Source of the DNA: GWB2-37-7 sp942492835
GTDB taxonomy: Bacteria > Bacillota > Clostridia > Lutisporales > Lutisporaceae
Direction: 5' to 3'
Length of the DNA: 64,000 bases
Assembly (NCBI GenBank): GCA_942492835.1
Contig: OW818645.1
Coordinates: 2,728,001 to 2,792,000, forward strand
Position numbers and translations under genes: made by a program. Positions 29,201-37,409 of this stretch are shown here, in pieces. The notes under the pieces are model-generated. The model searched no databases. It worked only from the letters and a program-made list of their open reading frames with translations, and was not told the DNA's origin. Numbering within the stretch: position 1 is the stretch's first letter; every line of letters starts with the position of its first letter.

Positions 29201-32200
29201 GCAGTAATTGTACAATTAAGAAATGGAGGCTTCAGTTTTAACATCAACGATAGTTTCCATGAAGCAAGCAACCCACAGAAGGAAATTAAGCCACAATTTT
29301 TTCCTATGTCCTCAGTACAGAAGCGTATATATGCATTGTGCAATCTAGAAAATGGAGATAAGCCATATCATATTCCAATAGCTATGAAAGTAAAGGGTTT
29401 TTTTGATCCTATAAAGTCCGAGCTTGCATTTAGAACAATAATTCAACGGCATGCCGAACTGCGCACACAACTTCTCCTAAAACATGGAGAATTTGTGCAA
29501 AATGTTTTAGGAGAAGTTGATTTTAAGATTGATTTTAGAGAAATCAAAGAATCACAAATTCAATCAGAGATTGATAAACTGACGGTTCCGTTTGATTTTA
29601 TGAAACCTCCTTTTTTACGTGTGTTTATAGGTAAATTAAGCAGTGAGGAATTTATATTTTTTATAAATGTTCATCATATTGTAGTTGACGGGTTTTCATT
29701 GAATATAATAGTTCAGGAGTTTTTACAGGCTTATCAAGAAAAGGAATTACCAGAAATCAAATCCGGGTATGAGGATTATGTGAAATGGGAAACTGGATAT
29801 ATGCAATCCGAAACATGTAAAGCCGATCAACAGTTCTGGAAGGATACTTTAACATTTGAGTATTCAAGACTTCAATTGCCATTGGATTACCCAAGCTCAG
29901 TTGGGCAAAAATTTCAAGGTGATGTGGTAAGGTTTAAAATTGAAAAGAACATAACAGATAAGATAAAAAACTCAGCTCAAGTTAATGGTATTTCAATGTT
30001 TATGTTCTTGCTGGCGGATTTTTTTGTACTGATATCTAAGATTTCGGGTCAGAATGATATGATAATAGGCACTCCTGTAGCGTTAAGAGACCATGGTGAG
30101 TTTGAAAATACTGTAGGAATGTTTACAAATACTATTCTTTTACGAAGCCAAATTGATTGGAAACTTAAGTTTACCGAATATTTACATCAAGTAAAATCGG
30201 ATTGTTTGAATATCTATGCACACAGCGACTTCCCTTTTGAGAAATTGGTGGAGTCCTTTGAAGAGAATGGATATGAAGGTCAAGATCCTTTATTTAATAC
30301 TATGTTTGTTTATGAAAATGCAGGCGCGCGAGTTTTCCAGCTTGAAAACCTGATTTTTGAACCTTTAGAAATCAATCTTAATGCTTCACAGTGTGATTTA
30401 GCTTTTGAAGTTATTGAACAAAATGATTATTTAAATATAAATATATATTATGATATCAATTTGTTTAAAAAAGGAACTGTTGAAAGGTGGGGGCAATGCT
30501 TCTTAAACATAACAGATACAATTCTTATGGAATCAGATATTGAAGTATCCAAAATCCAGCTTCTATCATCAGAAGAGAAAAGAAAATTTCTTATTGAATT
30601 TAACCAAACCAAACAGAGATTGCCAGATGTTTTAACAGTTCAGGAAATCTTCATGCATCAGGCGAAAAAAACGCCGTTTAACACTGCAGTAATATCTGGT
30701 TTGGATAAAATAACCTATCGTGAACTTGATGAGAAAAGTGATGCTCTGGCTGAAATTCTGGTGCATAATGGAATTCAAGTTAATGACATTGTTCCAATAT
30801 GTTCAAAGCTGTCAATTGATTTAGTAGTAGGCTACTTAGGCGTTTTAAAGGCTGGAGCAGCTTTTTTACCAGTCAATCCTGAACTGCCAGTTCAAAGAAT
30901 TGACCTTATTTTAAAAGATAGCAATGCAAGTTTAATTTTATCAGACAGTAGTTCATATAGATTTTTAGATGGCTTCAAGAGTATTAACTTAAAAAATGTT
31001 GATTTAAACAAAAAAAGCAACTTTAATTGGGAAAATTTTAAATCCATATATTCTCATTGTGATATTTCATATGTGATTTATACTTCAGGAACTACTGGAC
31101 GTCCCAAAGGTGTAGCTATTAAACACTCTTCTTTTATAAATTTTGTATATGGATATAATCAGCTGCTTGACAGGGGATTAAGCTCTGACGATCACTGTTC
31201 ATGTATAATGAACATCTCTTTTGATGCAAGTATATTTGAAATATTTCCTCCTCTTTTGTTTGGTGCAGCATTAGTTTTATATACCGGAAATATGATAGAT
31301 GTTCAAAGCTTAGCTACCTTTATAGCCAGCCAGGAAATCACAGTGACGTTTCTTCCTCCTGGAATACTGTCACAGGTATTTTCAAACTTGGAAAAGCAAC
31401 ATGAGTATATATGTTTGAATAAACTTATAACATCACTTGAACCAATTAATGATGAAGTGCTATTACATTATTATAAGCTTAATCCTGATATGGAAATATT
31501 AAATGTATATGGCCCAACTGAGACTACAATATTTTCAACCTCTTATAAATTAAGTAATAGTCAACCAACAGGAAAGGTTGTTCCAATAGGAAAACCAATT
31601 GCCAATACCCGCATTTATATCCTAGATTCTCAATTAAATTTAGTAACCATGGGTGGAATTGGGGAAATCTATATATCTGGTGCAGGTTTAGCAAAAGAGT
31701 ACCACAACAGCCCGGAACTAACAGCTGCAAAATTCATTAAAAACCCATATGAGCCCGGAACCTTGATGTATCAAACAGGAGACCTTGGAAAATGGCTTTC
31801 GGATGGAAATATAATGTTTTGCGGTAGAAATGATAATCAGATTAAAATTCGTGGCTATCGAATTGAGTTAGGTGAAATTGAGCAGACCTTATTAAAGCAT
31901 AAAGATATAGAAAAGGCAGTAGTTGTTGTTAGAAATGATGAAAACGGCAATAAATATTTATCTGCTTTTTATGTTCCAAAAACAATAGATATAAGTCTAT
32001 CTACCACGGAAATAAAAGCTTTTTTAAGCAGTTATCTGCCTGATTATATGGTTCCTGCTTTTATTACTGCTATTAATAATATTCCTTACAATATTAATGG
32101 TAAAGTTAATCAGAATGAGCTGCGTGAATCAGAGGTAGAGCCTGTTCAGAATCAGTCTGCTGCATTAGAATATACAGCTTTGCAAAGAAAACTAATAACT

Positions 32201-35200
32201 GTATGGAATGAAATTTTACGGTTCAACAAGAGCAATACGAATACCATTGGGCTTGAAACTGATTTCTTTAAGGCAGGAGGGGATTCTATTAAGGCAATTC
32301 AGCTTATTCATAAGCTTGGTGAGCTGAATATCCAATTGCATATTAGTGATTTATACAGGTATCGCAGTATTAAAATGATTTCGGATTATCTGGAGTGCTT
32401 ATCTCAAAGTGAACAAACAGATAGTGAAATTGCTTCGAGCATTGAGGGTTTGAAAAAAGAATTTGAGATTGAAGCACAGTATGAGGAATATAGAATCGAC
32501 CAAAGAAGCTATACAGTTTTATTTGTTGAAGATAAGATGAAAGCTCAAGAGGAAAAAATCATTGAATATATAACCAGTAATTTTTCTGCCAAAACATTAC
32601 CAAACTACATAAGGTCCTCCAATAAATACCGAGGTGCAATGAAGTGGATTCCACTATCTTCAGAATGCTTTAATAATTACAAAAATAAAAATATTGATAT
32701 CTGTCGATTTGATTTTATTCCCATTCACAAATGGTTTTTTGAACAAGATATTGTAGATAGGCACCATTTCAATTTTTCAGCGGTGCTTTTCAGTAAAAAA
32801 GGTTTTGATCTTAATGTATTAAATCAGGTCATACAAGAATTGCTTAACCATCATGATATGCTTAATTCCATTGTCTCAAGTGATGAAAGCTGCCTAGTAA
32901 AGAAAGCTATTGCTTCAACTAATTTGGTAACTGTCCATGAAATCAATGGAAATGATCAAAATGAGATCAATCAGGTATTAAGTGAGATTCAAGCTGGTTT
33001 TAAACTGCATGAAGGTCCATTGTTTGAAGCTAGCTTACTTAAAACAAGCGAAGGCGAATATCTAATGATGTTAATCCATCACCTGCTCTGCGATATGATA
33101 TCATTGCAGATCCTGGTCGAAGACTTTAAAGAGTGTTACCGACAAATAGAAACTGGAAAACCGGTTGCTTTGCCCGAACGGACAGATTCATATCAACTGT
33201 GGGCAGCCGGGATACAAGAGTATGCGAGAAGTTTTATTTTGAAAGAAGAATATGAGTATTGGAAAAAAATCTGTACTCAAAAAGTCAGCTATATTTGTGG
33301 GGATTATACCCTTATACATGGCACATGGAGTGATAGTAGAAAACTTGAGCTTGTAATTTCCGAAGATTATGTCAAAAAGCTATGGTCTAATATGTCCCAA
33401 AATCTAATTGAGCCTAAATTTGTTTTGTTATGCGCCTTATCCCTGGCAATTGGGGATATAATAGGTCCAGGAAAAATCATGCTCAATATGGAAAGTCACG
33501 GACGTGAAAATATTTTTAAAGATGTTAATTTTAACCGGACAGTAGGTTGGTTTACAGCTCAATATCCCATCTGCCTGGAATTGTTTTGTGGTAATGAATT
33601 AGACGTTTATCTTACTAAGATTAGGAAGCTGTTAAATGAAATTCCACAGAATGGTATAGGGTATGGAATATTAAATTATATATCTGATTTAAATCATGAT
33701 CAAAAAACTCAGCTAAAATTTAATGCAGAAATATTCTTTAATTATCTTGGCGTGATAAACTCAGAGGAAAATAGTGAACTACAAATCTCGCTTATGGAAG
33801 ATAATGTTAGCAAGAAGAATAAACTACCATGGGGAATTTTATTTGTAATAAGCATAGCAAATGGCAAGTTGATTATTTCTATTGAATATGATAAAACTCT
33901 ATACCAATCGGAGTTAATTGATAGCTTAGCCAAGACATATCAAAATAGGGTTATGCAGCTAATAACATTTTATTCTAAACATGGATTCCAAAATGGCGAT
34001 TTAGGTTTGACAGAAGCTAAAGCAACTATGACAAATGATGCAACCAAGTTTGAGAAATTGTTTTCGAGAAAAATTTCACCCTTAGAAGATGATGTTTATA
34101 CTTTTGGAAGCTTTATTAGTGAAAATGATAAGGCATTAAACGATACAATCCGCAAGACAAATATAATCTGTGAATATCCAGCCAGCTCGGTTCAAATATT
34201 CCAGCTTGAAATGGTAAGCTCAAAACCGCTGAGACAGGTAATTGCTTGTATTCAATTAAATGATATTGATAGTATAAATATCATCAAGACAGCATTGATA
34301 AATATTATCATGAACCATGGAATTTTAAGAACGATTATCATAAAAGACGATGATACTATAAAACTACAGGAATATAAGGGCACTTACGACTTGGATATAG
34401 GTTCCATCGATTTAAGTCAATGTCCTCCGAAGGATCAGGAACAAATTATTGATTCAATAGTAATGAATTATTATATGAAGAACCTTGAAACTTATAACTC
34501 GTTAGCATATCATATGTTAATCATTAAAGAAAATATAAAGGATTATAAGATTCTTTATATAACCGATCATGTATTATTTGATTTTTATAGCGGGGAAGTT
34601 TTGAGAAGAAATATAATGATGTATCTTAATAAAGAGACCTTTGATTTTGATGGTTATACCTATAAGGAATATGTGAATCATATTAATCAGGGTCCGCAGT
34701 TGATTTCTCCTGAGCAGTTAATTGAGAAATTTAACTTGTATGACTTTCAGAAAGCTTTTAATAAAATATGCGGTTCTCTAGAAAACAGCAAAAAATCTCA
34801 ACTTCGAAATGTTTCGGTGAAATTTAAACTCGCTGATGAATTTTGGAACAAAAATGCTGATTTTATATGGGAAATTGCATTGGTTATATTTTGTAATTTC
34901 TGCAAGAAAATTTTTGATACTACTGAAATACCGTTTGGAATGTTATATCATGGCAGGTCATATATGAATAGAAAATATTTCAATACGATAGGAGAATTTA
35001 TTGATATAATTCCTTTTTATGTTTCTGATGATAAAGATCCAGAAGCAATTATTAATGAATATAAAGAAAAAATAGCTTTGATTGAAAATCATAATATAAA
35101 CTTTTTTACTCTGTTAAAAGCTAGGCAGGTTAGTGATAAATGGCATATGATTCGACCATTAATCTCCAATGAAATTATTCAATCACCTTCATTAATGGTA

Positions 35201-35422
35201 TTTAACTTCTTTGGGAAAAGGGCAAAAGGGGAGAATGATTTATTTGGGAGGTATTTGCCTATGCTAAATGCTGCTGATACTGAGAAAATATCTTATTGGA
35301 TGCAATTTCAAGTAGGTTATTTTGATGATACTATTGATTTTTCAATACTTCATACTTTGGATATTGATGATGAACGTATTAAAAACATTATTGAGGATGA
35401 ACTAAACCAAATTTTATATTAG
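23210..35422 (+). CDS. Hybrid PKS/aminotransferase/NRPS (AT-ACP-KS-AT-ACP-AMT-C-A-PCP-E-C*)
   Basis: 4070 residues. RBS AGGTGA precedes ATG 23210. Order: N-terminal AT (GHSGGE about 102); ACP (GVDSV about 408); KS about 470-900 (DTACSSSL about 638, EAHCPGT, NIGH); AT (FTGQGSQ, GHSIGE about 1083, HPYHS); ACP (GLDSL about 1403); class III aminotransferase about 1600-2000 (DDIYMGFR; PLP Lys in YGKIIGGG about 1837); C (HHIVVDG about 2155); A (YTSGTTGRPKG about 2624); PCP (AGGDSIKA about 3026); E (HHLLCDMIS about 3290, ESHGRE, GIGYGILNY); final C-like domain (ITDHVLFDF about 3784). The ACP-aminotransferase-C order resembles MycA/ItuA, which make beta-amino fatty acyl starters. By eye against GrsA the A-domain pocket reads about D-A-F-F-I-S-V-I-F-K, suggesting an aliphatic amino acid. 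No thioesterase is present. Confidence 0.92.
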   Translation: MNMNNSDNKNKLTFVFPCIGSQYVKMGAHLLKTPIFEEEIQKCDQYWINIAGWSIKKELQKGPKESRLLNDSGVAWPCITALQVGLIKLLNHWGIKPDCVVGHSGGELTAAYCAGVLSLEQIFKIIGAHYQIIHEPELSGKLAHISLSAAELKRHLRSMNMCSDVAIAGYNGPNSTLISGNAALINQIVSDFKNKDIFSSLVNTSICFHNEVFSKYKEQISDYLGNLNHNKPQIPWYSSYFGRQYRQDEINTEFWSELCVKKLNFQNAITELIRDGYRTFIEICPHPVLKRFIIENADAKGVNIGIYHTLARDCHEKTELLSNLALLSIEKYPIREELFSKSDKQSLKKLISKLSQSQIGKEASISYSLHVENETEYVVKMIKETLGEFINIDSEKMKDLNSSFFELGVDSVLAIKVTGQLSRKLNIELPLAALFNYPTIQALANFVSEGILGDVQNPKKTITQSVPKDDPVAIIGMACRFPGGANSIEDFWQLLMEERNAVSGSPEDRSLLYQYMNENPTIKMSNFLKDYDIKTFDVDFFRITPNEAKLLDPQQRLLLEVCWEALENSGINPFDLRNKRAGIFVGICMDDFKGMHLWNNKSDVVDPYSFTGTGAFSASGRLAYFFGTKGPAISIDTACSSSLVAVHNAVSALKNGECEIALVAGVNLLLSPNMFVHLSKLNMLAADGVCKSFDKKADGYGRGEGCGVIVLKRMSKAQKDNDQLLAVIRGSAVNQSGMRNGLTVPNGDSQKELYQQALENAAVSAESIDYIEAHCPGTNLGDPIEVQSIGEVYGVNRLKETPVLIGTVKTNIGHLEAASGIAAIIKTVLAMQNERIPASLNFDEPNPYIPWDNFALKVNTKQSLWKKGLKKRRAAVNNFGLCGTNSHIILEEAEEVKQNQEFKYPFKVLNISAKSEGALRELTQKYCELLQPDMDNRIDELCYLASVGRAHFSHRLSAIGSDRLEIKQKLEQYLLKDEIDNYASVDMSQQSAVAFLFTGQGSQYPKMGLELYEIHPVFRAEMDKCDFLFESHLGKSIVEVLYSSQNLDLIDQALYAQPIIFSVEYALFKLWESFGMKPSVLIGHSIGEFAAACIAGIFSLEDAVKLVAARGRLMQSVPSNGLMISFLTNEEKARALIEDVEDVSIAAVNTLENVTISGAEASILNIIRKEKILYEKLNITHPYHSVLMVPYVQQFEEYFSEIKFSKPRIPIISIRNGQYADLTDPKYWSKHLVEPIRFYDAILEAQRQNIKIFIEIGGTATLTGLASQIVNENDSLFLPSLRKGRNGWWQLLHSLRELYLNGREIMWDRIFQMNGVNDFSFTKKLKLPTYPFQRKKYWEESISGHNYLKASTDTAQHNIYYKPKDVRMLEIQDIIAKLIERITGFSKRQFKLDQNFFELGLDSLMIFKLRKQIYDNYKIDIPAKEFLVELNTIQKIATYLDKCLLKCDTLENSSHTIVGKSKAQDEQQLQAYSYTPKTPDHELSPYVGNLVMKQLETLQGLSSLMEKQLLELKDINKINQQPKEPSSNKTNVAEQGNNNFNARKPSNDFRMLKKEYDILNSAQKNYVDCFINEYNQKTNKSKETAQKDREVLCDWIKAMNFRTTLKELVYPIVSCGSEGSRIWDIDGNEYLDLGMGFGTHYFGHKPRFIVNALEKQLHKGFELATQSDIAGETASLIRELTGMERVVFSNTGTEAVMTAIRIARTVTQRNIIVRFAGAYHGTYDGILADGDGKSSYPSALGIPQEMTANIIVLQYGAEESLDIIRQYGQDVAAVLVEPVQSRRPGYHPKQFLKDLNALTREIGAAFILDDIYMGFRICQGGSKEYFGLEPDIALYGKIIGGGLPIGVIAGKAKYLDAIDGGFWRFGDDSYPGCETTFFAGTFCRHPLSLAAAHAALSFMKEHGPALQEKVNQKAEYLENQLNQYFIEDNVPIRLKRFGSLFRFESFGVYDLTINPIEMSLFYYLLIYNGVYTWERRVFCLSTAHTFQDMDFVIRAVKAVIVQLRNGGFSFNINDSFHEASNPQKEIKPQFFPMSSVQKRIYALCNLENGDKPYHIPIAMKVKGFFDPIKSELAFRTIIQRHAELRTQLLLKHGEFVQNVLGEVDFKIDFREIKESQIQSEIDKLTVPFDFMKPPFLRVFIGKLSSEEFIFFINVHHIVVDGFSLNIIVQEFLQAYQEKELPEIKSGYEDYVKWETGYMQSETCKADQQFWKDTLTFEYSRLQLPLDYPSSVGQKFQGDVVRFKIEKNITDKIKNSAQVNGISMFMFLLADFFVLISKISGQNDMIIGTPVALRDHGEFENTVGMFTNTILLRSQIDWKLKFTEYLHQVKSDCLNIYAHSDFPFEKLVESFEENGYEGQDPLFNTMFVYENAGARVFQLENLIFEPLEINLNASQCDLAFEVIEQNDYLNINIYYDINLFKKGTVERWGQCFLNITDTILMESDIEVSKIQLLSSEEKRKFLIEFNQTKQRLPDVLTVQEIFMHQAKKTPFNTAVISGLDKITYRELDEKSDALAEILVHNGIQVNDIVPICSKLSIDLVVGYLGVLKAGAAFLPVNPELPVQRIDLILKDSNASLILSDSSSYRFLDGFKSINLKNVDLNKKSNFNWENFKSIYSHCDISYVIYTSGTTGRPKGVAIKHSSFINFVYGYNQLLDRGLSSDDHCSCIMNISFDASIFEIFPPLLFGAALVLYTGNMIDVQSLATFIASQEITVTFLPPGILSQVFSNLEKQHEYICLNKLITSLEPINDEVLLHYYKLNPDMEILNVYGPTETTIFSTSYKLSNSQPTGKVVPIGKPIANTRIYILDSQLNLVTMGGIGEIYISGAGLAKEYHNSPELTAAKFIKNPYEPGTLMYQTGDLGKWLSDGNIMFCGRNDNQIKIRGYRIELGEIEQTLLKHKDIEKAVVVVRNDENGNKYLSAFYVPKTIDISLSTTEIKAFLSSYLPDYMVPAFITAINNIPYNINGKVNQNELRESEVEPVQNQSAALEYTALQRKLITVWNEILRFNKSNTNTIGLETDFFKAGGDSIKAIQLIHKLGELNIQLHISDLYRYRSIKMISDYLECLSQSEQTDSEIASSIEGLKKEFEIEAQYEEYRIDQRSYTVLFVEDKMKAQEEKIIEYITSNFSAKTLPNYIRSSNKYRGAMKWIPLSSECFNNYKNKNIDICRFDFIPIHKWFFEQDIVDRHHFNFSAVLFSKKGFDLNVLNQVIQELLNHHDMLNSIVSSDESCLVKKAIASTNLVTVHEINGNDQNEINQVLSEIQAGFKLHEGPLFEASLLKTSEGEYLMMLIHHLLCDMISLQILVEDFKECYRQIETGKPVALPERTDSYQLWAAGIQEYARSFILKEEYEYWKKICTQKVSYICGDYTLIHGTWSDSRKLELVISEDYVKKLWSNMSQNLIEPKFVLLCALSLAIGDIIGPGKIMLNMESHGRENIFKDVNFNRTVGWFTAQYPICLELFCGNELDVYLTKIRKLLNEIPQNGIGYGILNYISDLNHDQKTQLKFNAEIFFNYLGVINSEENSELQISLMEDNVSKKNKLPWGILFVISIANGKLIISIEYDKTLYQSELIDSLAKTYQNRVMQLITFYSKHGFQNGDLGLTEAKATMTNDATKFEKLFSRKISPLEDDVYTFGSFISENDKALNDTIRKTNIICEYPASSVQIFQLEMVSSKPLRQVIACIQLNDIDSINIIKTALINIIMNHGILRTIIIKDDDTIKLQEYKGTYDLDIGSIDLSQCPPKDQEQIIDSIVMNYYMKNLETYNSLAYHMLIIKENIKDYKILYITDHVLFDFYSGEVLRRNIMMYLNKETFDFDGYTYKEYVNHINQGPQLISPEQLIEKFNLYDFQKAFNKICGSLENSKKSQLRNVSVKFKLADEFWNKNADFIWEIALVIFCNFCKKIFDTTEIPFGMLYHGRSYMNRKYFNTIGEFIDIIPFYVSDDKDPEAIINEYKEKIALIENHNINFFTLLKARQVSDKWHMIRPLISNEIIQSPSLMVFNFFGKRAKGENDLFGRYLPMLNAADTEKISYWMQFQVGYFDDTIDFSILHTLDIDDERIKNIIEDELNQILY

Positions 35423-35455
35423 TAAACCTTACGATTGTATATGGAGGAGATTTAT

Positions 35456-37213
35456 ATGTACGAGGTGCTTTTGATATATCCCCCCTTTGGGGCGGCGGAA
35501 GCTCCCGCTGTAGGTTTGAGCAATCTTAAAGCGGTGCTTGAGAAAAATAATATTTGGTCAAAGGTTATTTATGCTAATTTAATCTTTAGAGATTTGATTT
35601 CAAAGAATATTTACAATACTTTAAGCTATGCTTCTTCAAAGGAAGCAATGTGGTATTTTGGGGAGTTTGTTTTTGCAGATGAGGCCTTTCCTACAGCAAA
35701 AAATAAACATAAACTATTAGAAGAGAAATTTCACATGGAAAAAGCGGCTAATTCCAAACTGATAGCAAATTTTGAGATATTGAACAAAGTTAATGATTAT
35801 TTAAGAGGAATCAGAGATTTGATATTGAGTGAAAACCCTAAAATTGTAGGGTTTTCTACTACATATCAGCAAACTTGTGCTTCAGTGGCAATTGCCCGAT
35901 ATATCAAAGAAGTTAAACCTGAAATTGTAACAGTTCTAGGAGGATTTAACTGCAATCAGCCGATGGCAGACGTTCTAAAGAACATCACCCCTTCAATAGA
36001 TTATATTTTTTCAGGAGAGGGAGAAGATGAATTTTTACAGTTTGTCCAAAACGGGCTTGAGGGAAAATGGCCATCAAATAAAATAATCGAATGTGGACCT
36101 ATTCAAGACCTTAATAGTATACCCTACCCTGATTTCACGGATTTTTTCGAATATATCACTATAACCGGGTATCAACCAGAGAGTTCATTTGAAATGATAA
36201 GAATTCCTTTTGAGAGCAGTAGAGGTTGTAACTGGGGACGTTGTAACTTTTGTGGGCAAAACACAGATACAACGATTTTCCGTGAAAAAGCTTCATTTCG
36301 TATTGAGGAAGAACTTAAGTTTTTAGGTGTCAATTATCCGGGAAAAATAGTTGCTGCAGTTGATACTGTACTGCCTCCAAATGCTGGCAAAGCATTTCGT
36401 AGTTTTAAAAAGCCGGCTTCAATAGAGCAGATTGCCTATCAACTTCGAAGTACTGTTTCATTTTTAGATTTAAAAGCACTTAAAAACTCCGGTATTACCA
36501 TCTGTCACCCTGGTATTGAAAATTTAAATGATAATATTTTAAAGTTAATGAACAAAGGGACAAGTGTGTTAAATAATCTAAGGCTTATGAGGGATTGCAG
36601 GAGACTTGATATTTTTAACTTTTGGAACTTTTTATATGGAGTTCCATGTGAAACTGAAGAAGACTATGAAGAAACTATTAATTTAATTCCCATGATTCAT
36701 CACTTAAGACCTCCAAGTGAAGAAAATCAAATTGAGATAATGCGTTATAGCCCATTTCAGAAAATGCCACTAAAATATAATATTGAAAATTTGAGAGTTA
36801 AGGGCTCCGCATGTTATATTTACCCTGATACACAAGGATTGGAAGAAATTGCACTTTATTTTGAAGGAGATTATCCGATCGCTTTTGATAATCAAGAATT
36901 AAAGACGAAATTTTTTAATGCCCTTGCCCATTGGAAGGAGCTATGGACGTTTTCTCCTCCTGAGTTAAAATTAGTTAAATCCAATGAAAAGTCATATTTA
37001 ATTGAAGATTCCAGGTTATTCAAAACTAGAAAGGAATACAAATTAAATTCAAGTCATTTTCAGATTTTGGAGGAACTTGAAGTACCCGTTGATTCTCAAA
37101 TTGTTAATAATACAGTAACAACAGAACATAAGGAGAGAGAATTCGCCGATCTTGTGAGCTGGGGATGTATCATTAAGATATCAGATAAATACCTTTCTCT
37201 GGTTATACTTTAA
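35456..37213 (+). CDS. Cobalamin-binding radical SAM protein, RiPP-type C-methyltransferase-like
   Basis: 585 residues. The start is ATG 35456 after GGAGGAG; the in-frame TTG at 35435 lies before that site. The N-terminal B12-binding-like domain spans about residues 1-190 (VLLIYPPFGAAEAPAVGL, VLGGFNCN). The radical SAM cluster motif is SSRGCNWGRCNFCGQ (Cys about 258, 263, 266), an unusual CX4CX2C spacing. Downstream segments HPGIENLNDNILKLMNKGTS and LYGVPCETEEDY match B12-dependent radical SAM enzymes best known as C-methyltransferases of ribosomal peptides. It lies 34 bases behind the megasynthase gene and is probably in the same transcript. Methylation of the lipopeptide or of a carrier-bound intermediate is the likely role (inference). 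Confidence 0.85.
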   Translation: MYEVLLIYPPFGAAEAPAVGLSNLKAVLEKNNIWSKVIYANLIFRDLISKNIYNTLSYASSKEAMWYFGEFVFADEAFPTAKNKHKLLEEKFHMEKAANSKLIANFEILNKVNDYLRGIRDLILSENPKIVGFSTTYQQTCASVAIARYIKEVKPEIVTVLGGFNCNQPMADVLKNITPSIDYIFSGEGEDEFLQFVQNGLEGKWPSNKIIECGPIQDLNSIPYPDFTDFFEYITITGYQPESSFEMIRIPFESSRGCNWGRCNFCGQNTDTTIFREKASFRIEEELKFLGVNYPGKIVAAVDTVLPPNAGKAFRSFKKPASIEQIAYQLRSTVSFLDLKALKNSGITICHPGIENLNDNILKLMNKGTSVLNNLRLMRDCRRLDIFNFWNFLYGVPCETEEDYEETINLIPMIHHLRPPSEENQIEIMRYSPFQKMPLKYNIENLRVKGSACYIYPDTQGLEEIALYFEGDYPIAFDNQELKTKFFNALAHWKELWTFSPPELKLVKSNEKSYLIEDSRLFKTRKEYKLNSSHFQILEELEVPVDSQIVNNTVTTEHKEREFADLVSWGCIIKISDKYLSLVIL

Positions 37214-37245
37214 AATCATTTGGTGTAAGCAATGCAGTATCATAC

Positions 37246-37288
37246 AAAAGCCTCTTATCGTAGTTTCATACTACAACTAGAGGCTTTA
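37246..37288. terminator. Hairpin at the end of the biosynthetic cluster
   Basis: AAAGCCTCT / AGAGGCTTT encloses a second stem GTAGT / ACTAC, 33 bases after the radical SAM stop. It lacks a clean T-run on the plus strand (TTTACCTATGTTATTT follows), so it may be a weak terminator or an element end. Confidence 0.45.
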
Positions 37289-37294
37289 CCTATG

Positions 37295-37408
37295 TTATTT
37301 CTCATTATTTTCATTCTCAATAATTTTGACAACCCCCCATAAATCCTCTGAATATAACCTTGATAGCTCATTTCTCTTTGTACGCACTTGTATTGCAGTT
37401 ATCGCCAT
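37295..37408 (-). CDS. 37-aa ORF of unknown origin at the right cluster junction
   Basis: A minus-strand frame starts at 37408 (MAITAIQVRTKRNELSRLY) and stops at 37295. Its first codons overlap the point where homology to the metNIQ leader begins, so it may be the remnant of a recombined gene, possibly of a mobile element. There is no clear ribosome binding site and no recognised family. Low confidence that it is expressed. Confidence 0.2.
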   Translation of the reverse strand: MAITAIQVRTKRNELSRLYSEDLWGVVKIIENENNEK

Positions 37409-37409
37409 G

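Noticed and set aside
14990..37213. Iturin/mycosubtilin synthetase
   Set aside because: The acyl ligase and aminotransferase are shared themes, but the KR module, the second AT-ACP, the E domain, the single A domain and the terminal C-like domains differ from those systems.
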